A stretch of DNA of 64,000 nt from contig CM039512.1 in NCBI GenBank assembly GCA_022432975.1, forward strand, positions 39,247,936 to 39,311,935. Direction: 5' to 3'. Of the stretch, positions 12,071 to 23,555 are shown piece after piece; position 1 is the stretch's first letter; every line of letters begins with the position of its first letter. The notes beneath the pieces are model-generated. The model searched no databases. It worked only from the letters and a program-made list of their open reading frames with translations, and had not been told where the DNA came from. Source of the stretch: Begonia masoniana (taxonomy: Eukaryota; Streptophyta; Magnoliopsida; Cucurbitales; Begoniaceae). A program made the translations under genes and the position numbers.

Positions 12071-12426
12071 ATCCAGCTTCCGTCTTACGGTAGAGAACAC
12101 TAAATCATCAAATGACCCCTCCCAACAGAAAGAAAACACAACTCATTCAAAATGCATATAGCGGAAGACTTAAGCAACAGATCATTTATAAATCTATATA
12201 ATCATTCCCTGACTCAGTGATCCACCAGACAGTTTCAAAGCTCAACGTTTTAAAATAATCTCATCCTACTTAAGCTACCATATCCTTTAACATACTGCAA
12301 CATAAGAGTCTTAACCAGGGGTCATAAATCGCCTCTCCAGTCCCGCACTGTCACCTTGAGCATCCTTCAGCAACCAGCCTTAAGCATCCTCTTTGAACAT
12401 AACATCCTCACCTGAACCTTCTTCAT

Positions 12427-13082
12427 CTACACCATAAGGTTTAACTATAAGCCTAATGCTTAGTAAGGAATGCATGCTGACAGATATACATGAGTACACA
12501 ATTTAAAGAGACATAAGTTCATAAACCATTCATCATTCGTGTTCATCTTTATCTTTTACATAACATGTATTAAGGCAGGGAACGGGGGAGGAAGACAGGG
12601 GTACATAGTCATTTGCCTATCGCGGCAGTCATACATAATCATTTGCCTATCGCGGCAATCATGATACATCACTCGGCCTCCCCAGTTGGAGAATTCACGA
12701 GCCATACATATCATTAACTCGGCCTCCACCAGTGGGAGATTTCGCGAGTGGTACATATCATTAACTCGGCCTCCACCAGTGGGAGAATTCGCGAGTCATA
12801 CATAACATAGTCTTTCCCCGCTCTGCACTTAATCTTGGTTACATTTGCTTTTCATATTCGCAACTTAATCATAACAGGGACACAGTGCATAGACATAAAG
12901 TTCATAGAGAGAGTTATATCATGAGGACAAGTAAAACATCCTGTAACTTTACATTTACTTACACAACTTCTTCATATCGTGGAAATAACAAATCATAGTC
13001 CATAAGCTAACATCTCAGTGATTTCCTAATACCCTTGCGGTGTAGGGCCCTAGTGGCCAGAAATCTTAACACATTCACTTAC
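12427..13082 (-). other. Candidate leader intron in the G1 5' LTR
   Basis: On the minus strand CAG/GTAAGT (13077-13085) is followed by a GGCCCTACAC block (13040-13049). Then come CTAAGCATTAGGCTTAT (12442-12461 region) and an acceptor-like GGTGTAG at 12427-12433. TTACTAAG resembles a plant branch point. The same order and spacing recur in LTRs of other families here. It is predicted only: splicing has not been shown. Confidence 0.5.
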
Positions 13083-13547
13083 CTGGATTCCTTAGCAATC
13101 CGAACTTCCTCTCTTTAACTTCTTCACCTAAAACATGTACATTACAGTAGTTAAAACAAAGTCCTAGTAGCCCTAATCATAAACCATCCTAGGATCTAAT
13201 AGCTAAAGTCATTCCGATTCCTCTGTTTGACACACTGCAGTCTGAAATCCGAAACTAGGTGGACAGGTTTTACCATTGATTAAATCCGAGTTGGTTACTT
13301 AAAATGCTCAGAATCGATTCGGGATGACATTTCTACTCCCAGATTTTAAAAAGTCATAAACTACTCGGCCACTGCTAAAAAAATCCGAACTCAGTGCCGA
13401 GCTGAAAACAGAGCTCTATTTACTAATGAATGACCACATTGTCCATTTCATACCTCGGGTGTGGATTTGCAGAGAAGAGCAAGCTCGAAACCAACCGTCG
13501 GTAAAGGGAAGTTCTGGTAGCCGAGAGCAAGAACTTGGGAAAGAAGG

Positions 13548-13616
13548 AATCGCCGAGAGGGAATGTCGGCTACAGTGGCAATAAATGAGATTTAAGGTTT
13601 CCATTTCCTATTTATA
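13548..13616 (-). promoter_or_regulatory. TATA box and conserved leader block of the G1 5' LTR
   Basis: On the minus strand TATAAATAG (13608-13616) is followed by CACTGTAGCCGAC (13565-13577) and CTCGGCGATT (13548-13557). This is the likely core promoter and transcription start region of G1. Confidence 0.65.
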
Positions 13617-13776
13617 CTTAATCCATCAATTCTAATTACAAAACTGCCACCTAACCTAGTTTTACTCAACTTGTAATAAATTTGTCTTAACATTAAATTT
13701 AAATCACAAAGGTTAAATAAGAGGGTGACAATGAAAATGGTCAGAAAATCACCTGGCCGAAATGTCGGGTGTTACA

Positions 13777-16741
13777 CGACTAATCATGTTTGTTGTTCTT
13801 TGCAGATGCTAAACTCCTACAGGAGACTAGCTGATGGAGAATTCATCCTCAGAGTTGGCAACGGGGCGGTTGTTTCAGCTTCAGTAGTGGGAGAAGCTAA
13901 AATTTATTTTGAGAACAATAAATATTTGTTTTTAGAAAACATTTATTTTATTCCAGGGTTTACTTGAAACCTCATTTCTGTTTCTCGAATAATTGAACAA
14001 TTATATGCTATTTCTTTTAATAATAATTCAGTTATTATTTCTCGAAATGGTTTAAATATTTGTTCAGGCTCAATGGAAAATGGGCTTTATATGATAAGAC
14101 TCATTATAAATTCATCGCTGTTGAATACTAAAATGTTCAAAGTTGAATTGCCTAAATCCAAGAAGCAAAAGATTTCTCATACTGATGATACATATCTTTG
14201 GCACCTACGACTTGGTCATATTAATTTTGATAGAATTAACAGACTTGTTAAGGATGGTCCTTTAAAAGATCTAACCGTTGGATCTTTACCTGTTTGTGAA
14301 TCATGTCTAGAAGGTAAAATGACCAAGAGGTCCTTTATTGGAAAAGGCCAAAGGGCTCAAGAAACACTTGAGCTAATACATTCATATGTATGTGGCCCAA
14401 TATCTACACGGGCCAGATGTGGCTATGAGTACTTTGTGACATTCATAGATGATTACTCAATATATGGATATACTTACCTGATTCAGCTTAAGTCTGAAAC
14501 TTTTAGAAAGTTTCAAGATTTTAAAGCTGAAGTTGAGAACAAATTAGGTAAGACAATCAAGTGTCTTCGATCAGATCGAGGTGGTGAGTAACTTGACAGT
14601 GAATTCAAGGATTATCTGTTAGAAAATGGGATAGTATCCCAACTAACAGCACCAGGCACACCTTAGCAAAATTGTGTTGCTGAAAGAAGAAATCGAACAT
14701 TGCTTAATATGATAAGATCCATGATGAGCTATTCTTCTCTTCCAAAATCGTTTTGGGGATCTGCTTTACAAACAGCAACCTACATACTTAATGTAGTTCC
14801 ATCTAAGTCTATACCTAAAACACCCTTTGAGTTGTGGAGTAGTCACAAACCTAGTTTGAGACACTTTCGCAATGGGGTTGTCCAGCACATGTGCTAGCAG
14901 GTAAGACCAGGAAGTTGGAACCAAGAACTGAGGTTTGCATGTTTGTTGGATATCCGGTAGGCACGAGAGGAGGTTTGTTTTATAGTCCTCAGGATAATAA
15001 GGTATTTGTATCGACAAATGCCACATTTCTTGAACATGACTATATAACATATTACAAACCTCATAGTAAGATTGTCTTAGAAGAGATTCAATCTGACCAG
15101 GTTAGACCAGTTACAACAGTTGTTGATCCACAAGTTAAAAGAAACACCACTATTTCTAGTCAACCTATCATTACACTTCGTCGTAGCGATAGAGTAGTAC
15201 GACTACCATCTCGATATCGACATGATGGTGAAACACAAGTTGCTATCACCGATGATGGGAAGGATGATCCATTGACATATAGATGTGCAATGGAAGACTC
15301 TGACAAAGATGCATGGCTTGCAGCTATGGAACTTGAAATGGATTCTATGTATTCCAACTCAGTATGGGATCTTGTAGATTCACCTGAAGGGGTAAAACCC
15401 ATTGGGTGTAAATGGATCTACAAGAGGAAACTTGGAATAGATGGGAATGTAGAGACATTCAAAGCTAGACTGGTGGCTAAGGGTTATACCCAAAAAGAAG
15501 AGATTGACTATGAAGAAACCTTCTCACCAGTGGCAATGCTTAAGTCTATTTGTATTTTGCTTTCCATAGCTGCTGATTATGATTATGAGATTTGGACGAT
15601 GGACGTCAAGACAGCTTTTTTGAATGGCTATCTTGAGGAGACTATCTACATTGAGCAGCCAGAGGGTTTCATAGCAGATGATGCAAAACAAAATGCTTGT
15701 AAATTGCATAGGTCTATTTATGGACTCAAGCAAGCATCCAGGTCATGGAATATGAGATTTGATGATGCGATCAAATCTTATGGTTTTATGCAATGTCTTG
15801 ATGAGTCTTGTGTATACAAGTTCTTCAAGGAGAAACAAGTGGTTTTTCTGATTCTTTATGTCGATGACATTCTACTTATTGGGAATAATGTAGGATTATT
15901 ATCAGACATAAAAGCTTGGTTGGCTAAGCAATTCCAAATGAAAGATTTGGGAGAAACGAGCTATATTCTTGGGATTCGTCTATTTAGAGATCGCAAGAAT
16001 AAGTTGTTAGCCTTGTCTCAAGTATTGTATATTGACAAGATGCTTGTCAGATATTCAATGCATAACTCAAAGAAGGGTAATTTACCTTCTCGTCATGGAG
16101 TTACTCTTTCTAAGAAGCAGTGTCCTGACATGCCTCAAAAGGAAGAGGATATGAGACGCTATCCATATGCATCAGCAGTTGGTAGCTTGATGTATGATAT
16201 GTTATGCACAAGACCTGACATTTGCTATGCAGTAGGGATAGTTAGCCGTTTTCAGTCTAATCCAGGATTGGATCATTGGATAGTAGTCAAGCACATTCTC
16301 AAGTATCTTAGGAGAACGAGAAATTATATGCTTGTATATTCTGGTAGGGATTTGATTCCTACAGAATATACGGATTCTGATTTTCAATCTGATATAGATG
16401 ATCGAAAGTCGATATCTGGATAAGTATTTACTCTTGGTGGTGGAGCCATTGTTTGGAGACGTACCAAACAAGGAGGAGTTTCTGACTCGACTATGGAAGC
16501 CGAGTACATAACTGCTTCGGAAGCAGCTAAAGAAACTGTTTGGCTCCGCAAGTTCTTTAGTGATCTGGAAGTTGTTCCAGATATGAATAAATCACTTACA
16601 CTTTATTGTGATAATAGTGGTGCAGTGGCGAATTCTAAAGAACCAAGAAGCCACAAAAGATCGAAGCATATAGAAAGAAATCCCTTCACCAAGACGTTGT
16701 CTGTAAAGAGTTTTGATAAACATCTAGAAGGATTAGGGATT
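13777..16741 (+). pseudogene. Copia pol: protease to RNase H (broken)
   Basis: The frame resumes exactly at the codon after the target duplication (13782) and runs through protease, the GAG-pre-integrase zinc finger (HLRLGH...CESC), integrase core, reverse transcriptase with YVDD (15857-15868) and RNase H (DNSGAVA, SKHIE). Breaks seen: TGA 13965-13967, TAA 14589-14591, TAG 14664-14666, a one-base shift near 14870, and TAA at 16421-16423. The first integrase catalytic position reads tyrosine (14385-14387) where the family has aspartate. The frame is then cut by the solo LTR at 16742. Confidence 0.9.
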
Positions 16742-17059
16742 TGTGACAGCCCGAAACCGGATCCCGATCGGAAACCGAGAACCGAGCCGTCACTCCGGGT
16801 CATTTGCAGAAAATGGTGACTAATTTATATCTATATTTTTTTTTTAACATAAACAGGATGAGCTTATAGAGGTAAACTCATAAACTTTTCAGAAGAAGGG
16901 AAAAACATCCCCTGTATCCGAAAGCAAAACTGGAAAACACCGTAAACATATCTATAATCGGAAGGAAGAACAAATATTAGAAGAAGATCGGGGCAGAAAA
17001 CAGGATGTGAAGTCGGAAGACTTAGGTAAGAGACTGGCGGAAGACTTAGTTTAAAACTG

Positions 17060-19665
17060 GGCGGAAGACTTGAATCACGTCAGCCGGAAGATGTAAATGC
17101 AAAGACAGAAGTAAGGATGACGTCAGGCGGAAGACACAGACAGTAACTGAGATCGGATGAGGAGATAACGTCAGCCGGAAGACATAGTTTTAAACTGGGC
17201 GGAAGACTTATGCTGACATCAGCCGGAAGATGTAAATACACTAGGCGGATGACTTTGATGACGTCAGCCGGAAGACATAGTTTTAAACTGGGCGGAAGAC
17301 TTATGCTGACATCAGCCGGAAGATGTAAATACACTAGGCGGATGACTTTGATGACGTCAGCCGGAAGACATAGTTTTAAACTGGGCGGAAGACTTATGCT
17401 GACATCAGCCGGAAGATGGAGTTTTAAACTGGGCGGAAGACTTATGCTGACATCAGCCGGAAGATGTAAATACACTGAGCGGATGACTTTGATGACGTCA
17501 GCCGGAAGACATAGTTTTAAACTGGGCGGAAGACTTATGCTGACATCAGCCGGAAGATGTAAATACACTAGGCGGATGACTTTGATGACGTCAGCCGGAA
17601 GACATAGTTTTAAACTGGGCGGAAGACTTATGCTGACATCAGCCGGAAGATGTAAATACACTAGGCGGATGACTTTGATGACGTCAGCCGGAAGACATAG
17701 TTTTAAACTGGGCGGAAGACTTATGCTGACATCAGCCGGAAGATGTAAATACACTAGGCGGATGACTTTGATGACGTCAGCCGGAAGATGTAAATACACT
17801 AGGCGGATGACTTTGATGACGTCAGCCGGAAGACATAGTTTTAAACTGGGCGGAAGACTTATGCTGACATCAGCCGGAAGATGTAAATACACTAGGCGGA
17901 TGACTTTGATGACGTCAGCCGGAAGATGTAAATACACTAGGCGGATGACTTTGATGACGTCAGCCGGAAGACATAGTTTTAAACTGGGCGGAAGACTTAT
18001 GCTGACATCAGCCGGAAGATGTAAATACACTAGGCGGATGACTTTGATGACGTCAGCCGGAAGACATAGTTTTAAACTGGGCGGAAGACTTATGCTGACA
18101 TCAGCCGGAAGATGTAAATACACTAGGCGGATGACTTTGATGACGTCAGCCGGAAGACATAGTTTTAAACTGGGCGGAAGACTTATGCTGACATCAGCCG
18201 GAAGATGTAAATACACTAGGCGGATGACTTTGATGACGTCAGCCGGAAGACATAGTTTTAAACTGGGCGGAAGACTTATGCTGACATCAGCCGGAAGATG
18301 TAAATACACTAGGCGGATGACTTTGATGACGTCAGCCGGAAGATGTAAATACACTAGGCGGATGACTTTGATGACGTCAGCCGGAAGACATAGTTTTAAA
18401 CTGGGCGGAAGACTTATGCTGACATCAGCCGGAAGATGTAAATACACTAGGCGGATGACTTTGATGACGTCAGCCGGAAGACATAGTTTTAAACTGGGCG
18501 GAAGACTTATGCTGACATCAGCCGGAAGATGTAAATACACTAGGCGGATGACTTTGATGACGTCAGCCGGAAGATGTAAATACACTAGGCGGATGACTTT
18601 GATGACGTCAGCCGGAAGACATAGTTTTAAACTGGGCGGAAGACTTATGCTGACATCAGCCGGAAGATGGAGTTTTAAACTGGGCGGAAGACTTATGCTG
18701 ACATCAGCCGGAAGATGTAAATACACTAGGCGGATGACTTTGATGACGTCAGCCGGAAGACATAGTTTTAAACTGGGCGGAAGACTTATGCTGACATCAG
18801 CCGGAAGATGTAAATACACTAGGCGGATGACTTTGATGACGTCAGCCGGAAGACATAGTTTTAAACTGGGCGGAAGACTTATGCTGACATCAGCCGGAAG
18901 ATGTAAATACACTAGGCGGATGACTTTGATGACGTCAGCCGGAAGACATAGTTTTAAACTGGGCGGAAGACTTATGCTGACATCAGCCGGAAGATGTAAA
19001 TACACTAGGCGGATGACTTTGATGACGTCAGCCGGAAGACATAGTTTTAAACTGGGCGGAAGACTTATGCTGACATCAGCCGGAAGATGTAAATACACTA
19101 GGCGGATGACTTTGATGACGTCAGCCGGAAGACATAGTTTTAAACTGGGCGGAAGACTTATGCTGACATCAGCCGGAAGATGTAAATACACTAGGCGGAT
19201 GACTTTGATGACGTCAGCCGGAAGACATAGTTTTAAACTGGGCGGAAGACTTATGCTGACATCAGCCGGAAGATGTAAATACACTAGGCGGATGACTTTG
19301 ATGACGTCAGCCGGAAGACATAGTTTTAAACTGGGCGGAAGACTTATGCTGACATCAGCCGGAAGATGTAAATACACTAGGCGGATGACTTTGATGACGT
19401 CAGCCGGAAGATGTAAATACACTAGGCGGATGACTTTGATGACGTCAGCCGGAAGACATAGTTTTAAACTGGGCGGAAGACTTATGCTGACATCAGCCGG
19501 AAGATGTAAATACACTAGGCGGATGACTTTGATGACGTCAGCCGGAAGACATAGTTTTAAACTGGGCGGAAGACTTATGCTGACATTAGCCGGAAGATGT
19601 AAATACACTGGGCGGATGACTTTGATGACGTCAGCCGGAAGACATAGTTTTAAACTGGGCGGATG
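17060..19665 (-). repeat. 93-bp compound minisatellite (about 27 unit equivalents)
   Basis: Each 93-bp unit is made of a 45-bp and a 48-bp half. One carries TGACGTCAGCCGGAAGA, the other TGACATCAGCCGGAAGA. Some units are shortened or duplicated by exactly one half. Because 93 is a multiple of three and the unit lacks stops in two frames, it opens reading frames of more than 800 codons on both strands (17210-19669 plus, 17080-19608 minus). I take both as artefacts of the repeat. Confidence 0.95.
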
Positions 19666-20268
19666 TTAAAGGGGAAAATTTACAACTTTTGACAGGAAAC
19701 ATATAGACAGAGAGCTTAAAACAGAAGACATGAACGTCTCAGATTCTCCAACCACTTCAAAACATGGTTCATGAACGAAACAGAAAACATGAAAGATATT
19801 TAAGGAAATTTACTCTACGTAAAAGTTCTAAAACTAGAGACCATCTGTGCATAGGCTAACAGAAAACCTTACAATCTACAGATTCGATGAAACAGACTGC
19901 ATGGATAATTCCAAAGCCATAAGTCATCCCTGCACAAACAAACTCACAGAAAATGTCCCCAAACAATTCCAGAAACATTCAGAATATTAACTTAACTGTC
20001 AAATACAGTGGTTTTAAACATTGACGCAGAATCTATACATTGTTTTAAAATCTCAGAGACGATACTGAGCTTAGCATAAAATTACAGAGTTTCCCAAAAC
20101 AGAAGTTTTCTAAAGAGTTTTTAACTCAGAACCAAAATTTCAGAAAGCTTTACAGAAACCTCTGAACAGAAATCATGTCTGGCTGCAGCATCCGACACAC
20201 ATGAGCTCGAGCCACCATCACCTAATCGTCAGACTGAGGCACAAGGTCCTCATTTTCGGGTTCGGTAC

Positions 20269-20795
20269 CTACATCAGGGAGTTCACCTATAAGTCTAAAA
20301 CTCAGTAAGAACATATAAATACAGTGATGCAAAATGCTATGCATGCGGTTTTCAGAAATACAGTGACAGTACAGAACATTACGTTTCAGTGGCAGAGGGG
20401 TATAAGTGAGGCTTATAGGGGAACTGGCAAACAGAGGGTGCACTATCAGGCACAGCAGTTTTCAGAATCCCAGAGAGGGATAAAACCAGAGGGCCAGTCC
20501 CTGTCCTGCACTTAACCGGTATATTACAGATAGTCAGATTTTATCTTTCTTAGTTTCAAACTGTGTACAGAAAATATTTGCATGACTTTCAGAGAAAACG
20601 TGTATGCATCAACAATGCTTAAACTTAAATAGGCAGAGAGTAGATGACGGAAATAATAGAACATACAGTGAAACAGAACATAGACAACTCAGAACATAAC
20701 TATAACCTTTCTACCCAAGACAACACGACAGAACAGAAAACCTAGTACCTCCGAGATGTAGGGCCTTAAGGGCCAACCTACGGATATGAACTTAC
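20269..20795 (-). other. Candidate leader intron in solo LTR S1
   Basis: On the minus strand CAG/GTAAGT (20790-20798) is followed by a GGCCCTACAT block (20756-20765), then TCTTACTGAG (20301-20310), and ends at TGATGTAG/GT (about 20267-20275). The arrangement is that of the G1, G2, G3 and S3 LTRs. Confidence 0.5.
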
Positions 20796-21443
20796 CTGTT
20801 TGCTGCGGTGTCAGATGCTCGAATGTCCCTGAAATGCTCGGATCTGTGGTATGCATGAAGAGGTATTAAACAGCTGCAAATGCTAACAAATAAGTTGGAA
20901 GAATTGTTCCAAGTTCATTCAAACCCTTAGAAAACAAACCGGTGTGTTTTCATCCAAGAACAATGAGTTTTCTCCAAATACCACAACCCTAAACTTCAGC
21001 AAAAACTCACATTAAACTTGTCCAAACTTGTTAGCAATGAAAGATGCTTACCTTAGCGGAGAAACAAAAAGGAACAGAGGAGATCGAAGTATCTTCGATG
21101 GTTGTTTTATCGACTGGAAGAGAGAATGCAGAGAGGAGAAAGGAGAGAGAGAGAGCAGAGAAAAGAAGTGAAGAGGGTTTCACGTAGAAGGTGGAACTTA
21201 GCTTCTTCAACAAGTCGCCAGATGCCACTCAACCATTGTCTATCTCCCACCAACCTTAATTTATCCCCGATTTACCCTTCCATGCATTTTAAACTTACTG
21301 TTTAATTTAGTTACTCATTAATTTGGTTTTCCCAACACTAAATGCTCCAAAATTTACAATAAAATAGTTATTGTATTTATGGCAATTTAAATCCATACAA
21401 TGATTCAACAGATTATTACATGGCAGAAATGCCGGGTGTTACA

Positions 21444-21472
21444 GGATTAGAGACATGTCTCATTTGCTTTAG
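21444..21472 (+). pseudogene. End of the copia pol frame
   Basis: After the GGATT duplication the RNase H frame resumes (RDMSHLL) and stops at TAG 21470-21472, a normal position just before the polypurine tract. Confidence 0.85.
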
Positions 21473-21486
21473 GGCAAGTGGGAGAT
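21473..21486 (+). other. Copia polypurine tract
   Basis: GGCAAGTGGGAGAT directly precedes the 3' LTR start, TGTTGGGAATAATG. Confidence 0.85.
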
Positions 21487-23554
21487 TGTTGGGAATAATG
21501 TGCCCAACAAGCAAATGTTATGAACATTTTTATTGCTGTAATTAATAAATAAATTTTATGATTAATTTTTATGTTTGCATTATTCGATATGCTTTATAAA
21601 TTCAAAGAAAAATCCTTAATTATTTATGCAATTTTAAATTTACATATATGCTAATATATGTGGGATTAAATTTAAAAAGAAATAATCACAATAGTCTATG
21701 ATTTATATTTGAAGTAAAGAATCTTCAAATTAATAAAGTCATAAATACAGTTCACTTCGTTGAGAACGTGTAGTCATATCCTGACTATATATGTAGTGAC
21801 ATAAAGTGATTATATTTTATATAATATGATTATATAGGACTGGACCAGATAAAATTATATTATTCTTATAATATCTATTGAATGAAGAACAATTAATTTT
21901 ATCATAATGATTGTCATATATGTATGATCTTAATTAATTGTATTTAGTAGACTCCTATTTTATTATAATATATTCTTTGATTTACTCGGTACAGTTTTGT
22001 ATGAGTTACATTGCATAAACCTTGTATTTTGGGAATAAATAAAATGAGTAGCTGGAAATGCTAACATTGATACAATGAAATCCATAATACAAGATTCTCT
22101 TGTTTGTTAGTTCAGGGATTGAATAATTAGCGCGTAAATTCATAAATGTTATGAATTAATTATTCAATCAAGAACTAATGGTAGTCAAGGATAAAGATGT
22201 AATATGAGAGGTTAACGGATTTTATACCTAGCTCTATTACGAATCTTAATGGAGGATTAATACATATGTAATGACTATATCAATGGACATTACTTTGAGT
22301 AAATATACTTTATAGTTCTAAGAGTGCAGCTCTAGGTATTTAGTGGAATTACTCTAGAGTTAATAATTGTGTTATTTAATATAAAGAGTTTATATTAATT
22401 AACAAAATATTATTGGAGCTTAGGGCTATAGGTCCATCAGTCCCTCTGTCATCTTATATCACTATTTAATTTCCATGTTACAAAAATAAATGTATAAATG
22501 ATTAATCAGATTAATCATTTATAAACACTCAAATAAATATATTGTTATTCAAAATATATAAATAGTTTTTTATATTTTGAATTCAAAATAAAATATCTCA
22601 TTAGATGAGATATTTTTAAGGGATTTGAATTAGATTTGAAGAATCTTATCAGATGAGATTTGATCTTCAAATTTAATTAATTATTTAACAAACTATCAAA
22701 TCAGATTTTTGAAGTTTGAATAAAAGTAGATCTGAAAAATCTGATTATATTAGATTTGATCTACAATTGACTTATAGTTTGTTTAATGTTTAAAAGTAGA
22801 TCTGAAAAATCTCATAAGATGAGATTATCTTGAAAAGTAGTTTTCATAAATATATTCTAAAAACTTTTTTTAGATTATATGATTAATCGATAAATTGATT
22901 TATCAACTGCTAATCAAATTAGATTTGATTAGATAAGATTTATTTTTTAAAAATTTGTTTTTATTAAAATAAATCTGAAAAATTATTTTATAATAGATCT
23001 ATAAAATTGTCAAATGTGATTTGACAGAATAACGACTGAAATACAAATCCCTAGAGAAAATTGTGTGACCTTTTCGTATTCGATTTTAGAAAAATGTTTT
23101 CTAAGATCGAAGAGAGACGTCTCATGTGTTGAGAACACGTCTTTCAAAAATATAAGAGTGTATTGTTCTTGTAAGAGAGACGCCCACACGTCAGGAGATT
23201 TAAGTGTAAAGATCTTCAGAGAAGACTCGACGGTATCAAAGTCTTCGGGAAAAACACCTGATCCTGAGTTAAAGCTGTTAAGATCAGACGAAAGTACCTG
23301 AGTAAAAGCGTTGCTCCAAAAAGGTATTTCCTTTTATTATTTCGCAATCTAAATTCTAATAATTTTTCTCAATGTAAATTGTTTACATTTTGAAAAATTA
23401 CATATTTACCAAAAATAATTTCTTCTAGACTAACGATCCAATTTATGGTTTTTTGATAATTTTAAAATAGTTTTAAAGTCACAGGGTAACGCATGTCACT
23501 ATTATTATGAATAATAATGAATTCCGCCATGCGTAGGGACCTAGAAAACCAACA
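21487..23554 (+). repeat. Copia 3' LTR (2068 bp)
   Basis: It starts TGTTGGG, with CCCAACA close behind forming a short hairpin, and ends CAACA. This is the only full-length copia LTR in the window and the reference for locating the insertion in the 5' LTR. The short frame at 23065-23301 inside it is also present in the other LTR in altered form and shows no sign of coding. Confidence 0.92.
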
Positions 23555-23555
23555 A

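Larger units (their letters stand above)
3858..13776 (-). mobile_element. Intact Ty3/gypsy chromovirus G1 (Tekay/Del-like)
   Basis: A 9919-bp element lies in reverse orientation inside the copia protease, flanked by the 5-bp duplication CGACT (3853-3857 and 13777-13781). Both LTRs start TGTAACACCCG and end GGGGTCGTTACA on the minus strand. A primer site, an uninterrupted gag-pol frame and a polypurine tract are all present. This is the only complete element of the window with an open gag-pol, so it is the best candidate for recent activity. The chromodomain form ([12 protein letters not shown]...EEATWE) points to the Tekay/Del chromovirus branch. Confidence 0.95.
11106..13776 (-). repeat. G1 5' LTR (2671 bp)
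   Basis: This is the promoter-bearing LTR of G1 in its reverse orientation. It has TG...CA ends and all modules: TATA, CACTGTAGCCGAC, donor-like and acceptor-like sites and a minisatellite. The region 12392-12787 is unique to this LTR copy. Outside the arrays the two G1 LTRs are nearly identical, which suggests a young insertion. Confidence 0.95.
16742..21443 (-). mobile_element. Solo LTR S1 (4702 bp) with a giant minisatellite
   Basis: The sequence starts TGTGACAGCCCG and ends CCGGGTGTTACA. It is flanked by the 5-bp duplication GGATT (16737-16741 and 21444-21448), and holds no primer site, coding region or polypurine tract. That is the signature of a solo LTR left by recombination between two LTRs. 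The end sequences, read on the minus strand, match chromovirus LTR termini. More than half of its length is a 93-bp tandem repeat. From 19670 to 21443 it is unique LTR sequence, with donor-like and acceptor-like sites. Confidence 0.92.
192..23554 (+). mobile_element. Ty1/copia LTR retrotransposon, disrupted by three nested elements
   Basis: The element runs from a partial 5' LTR through a tRNA-Met primer site, a long AT-rich leader, gag, protease, integrase, reverse transcriptase and RNase H, then a polypurine tract and a 3' LTR. The domain order (integrase before reverse transcriptase) is that of copia. Inserted elements occupy 3858-13776 and 16742-21443, and a third has cut the 5' LTR at 191/192. 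The gag (UBN2-like) and the long LTR of about 2.07 kb suggest the Tork/Angela side of the copia tree, but that placement is from memory of family features and is not tested. Several stops and one frameshift make this copy dead. Confidence 0.9.

Noticed and set aside
17080..19669. Two overlapping reading frames of more than 800 codons, as candidate repeat proteins
   Set aside because: They are the translation of a 93-bp minisatellite in a solo LTR, open on both strands because the period is a multiple of three. No promoter or start context supports them.
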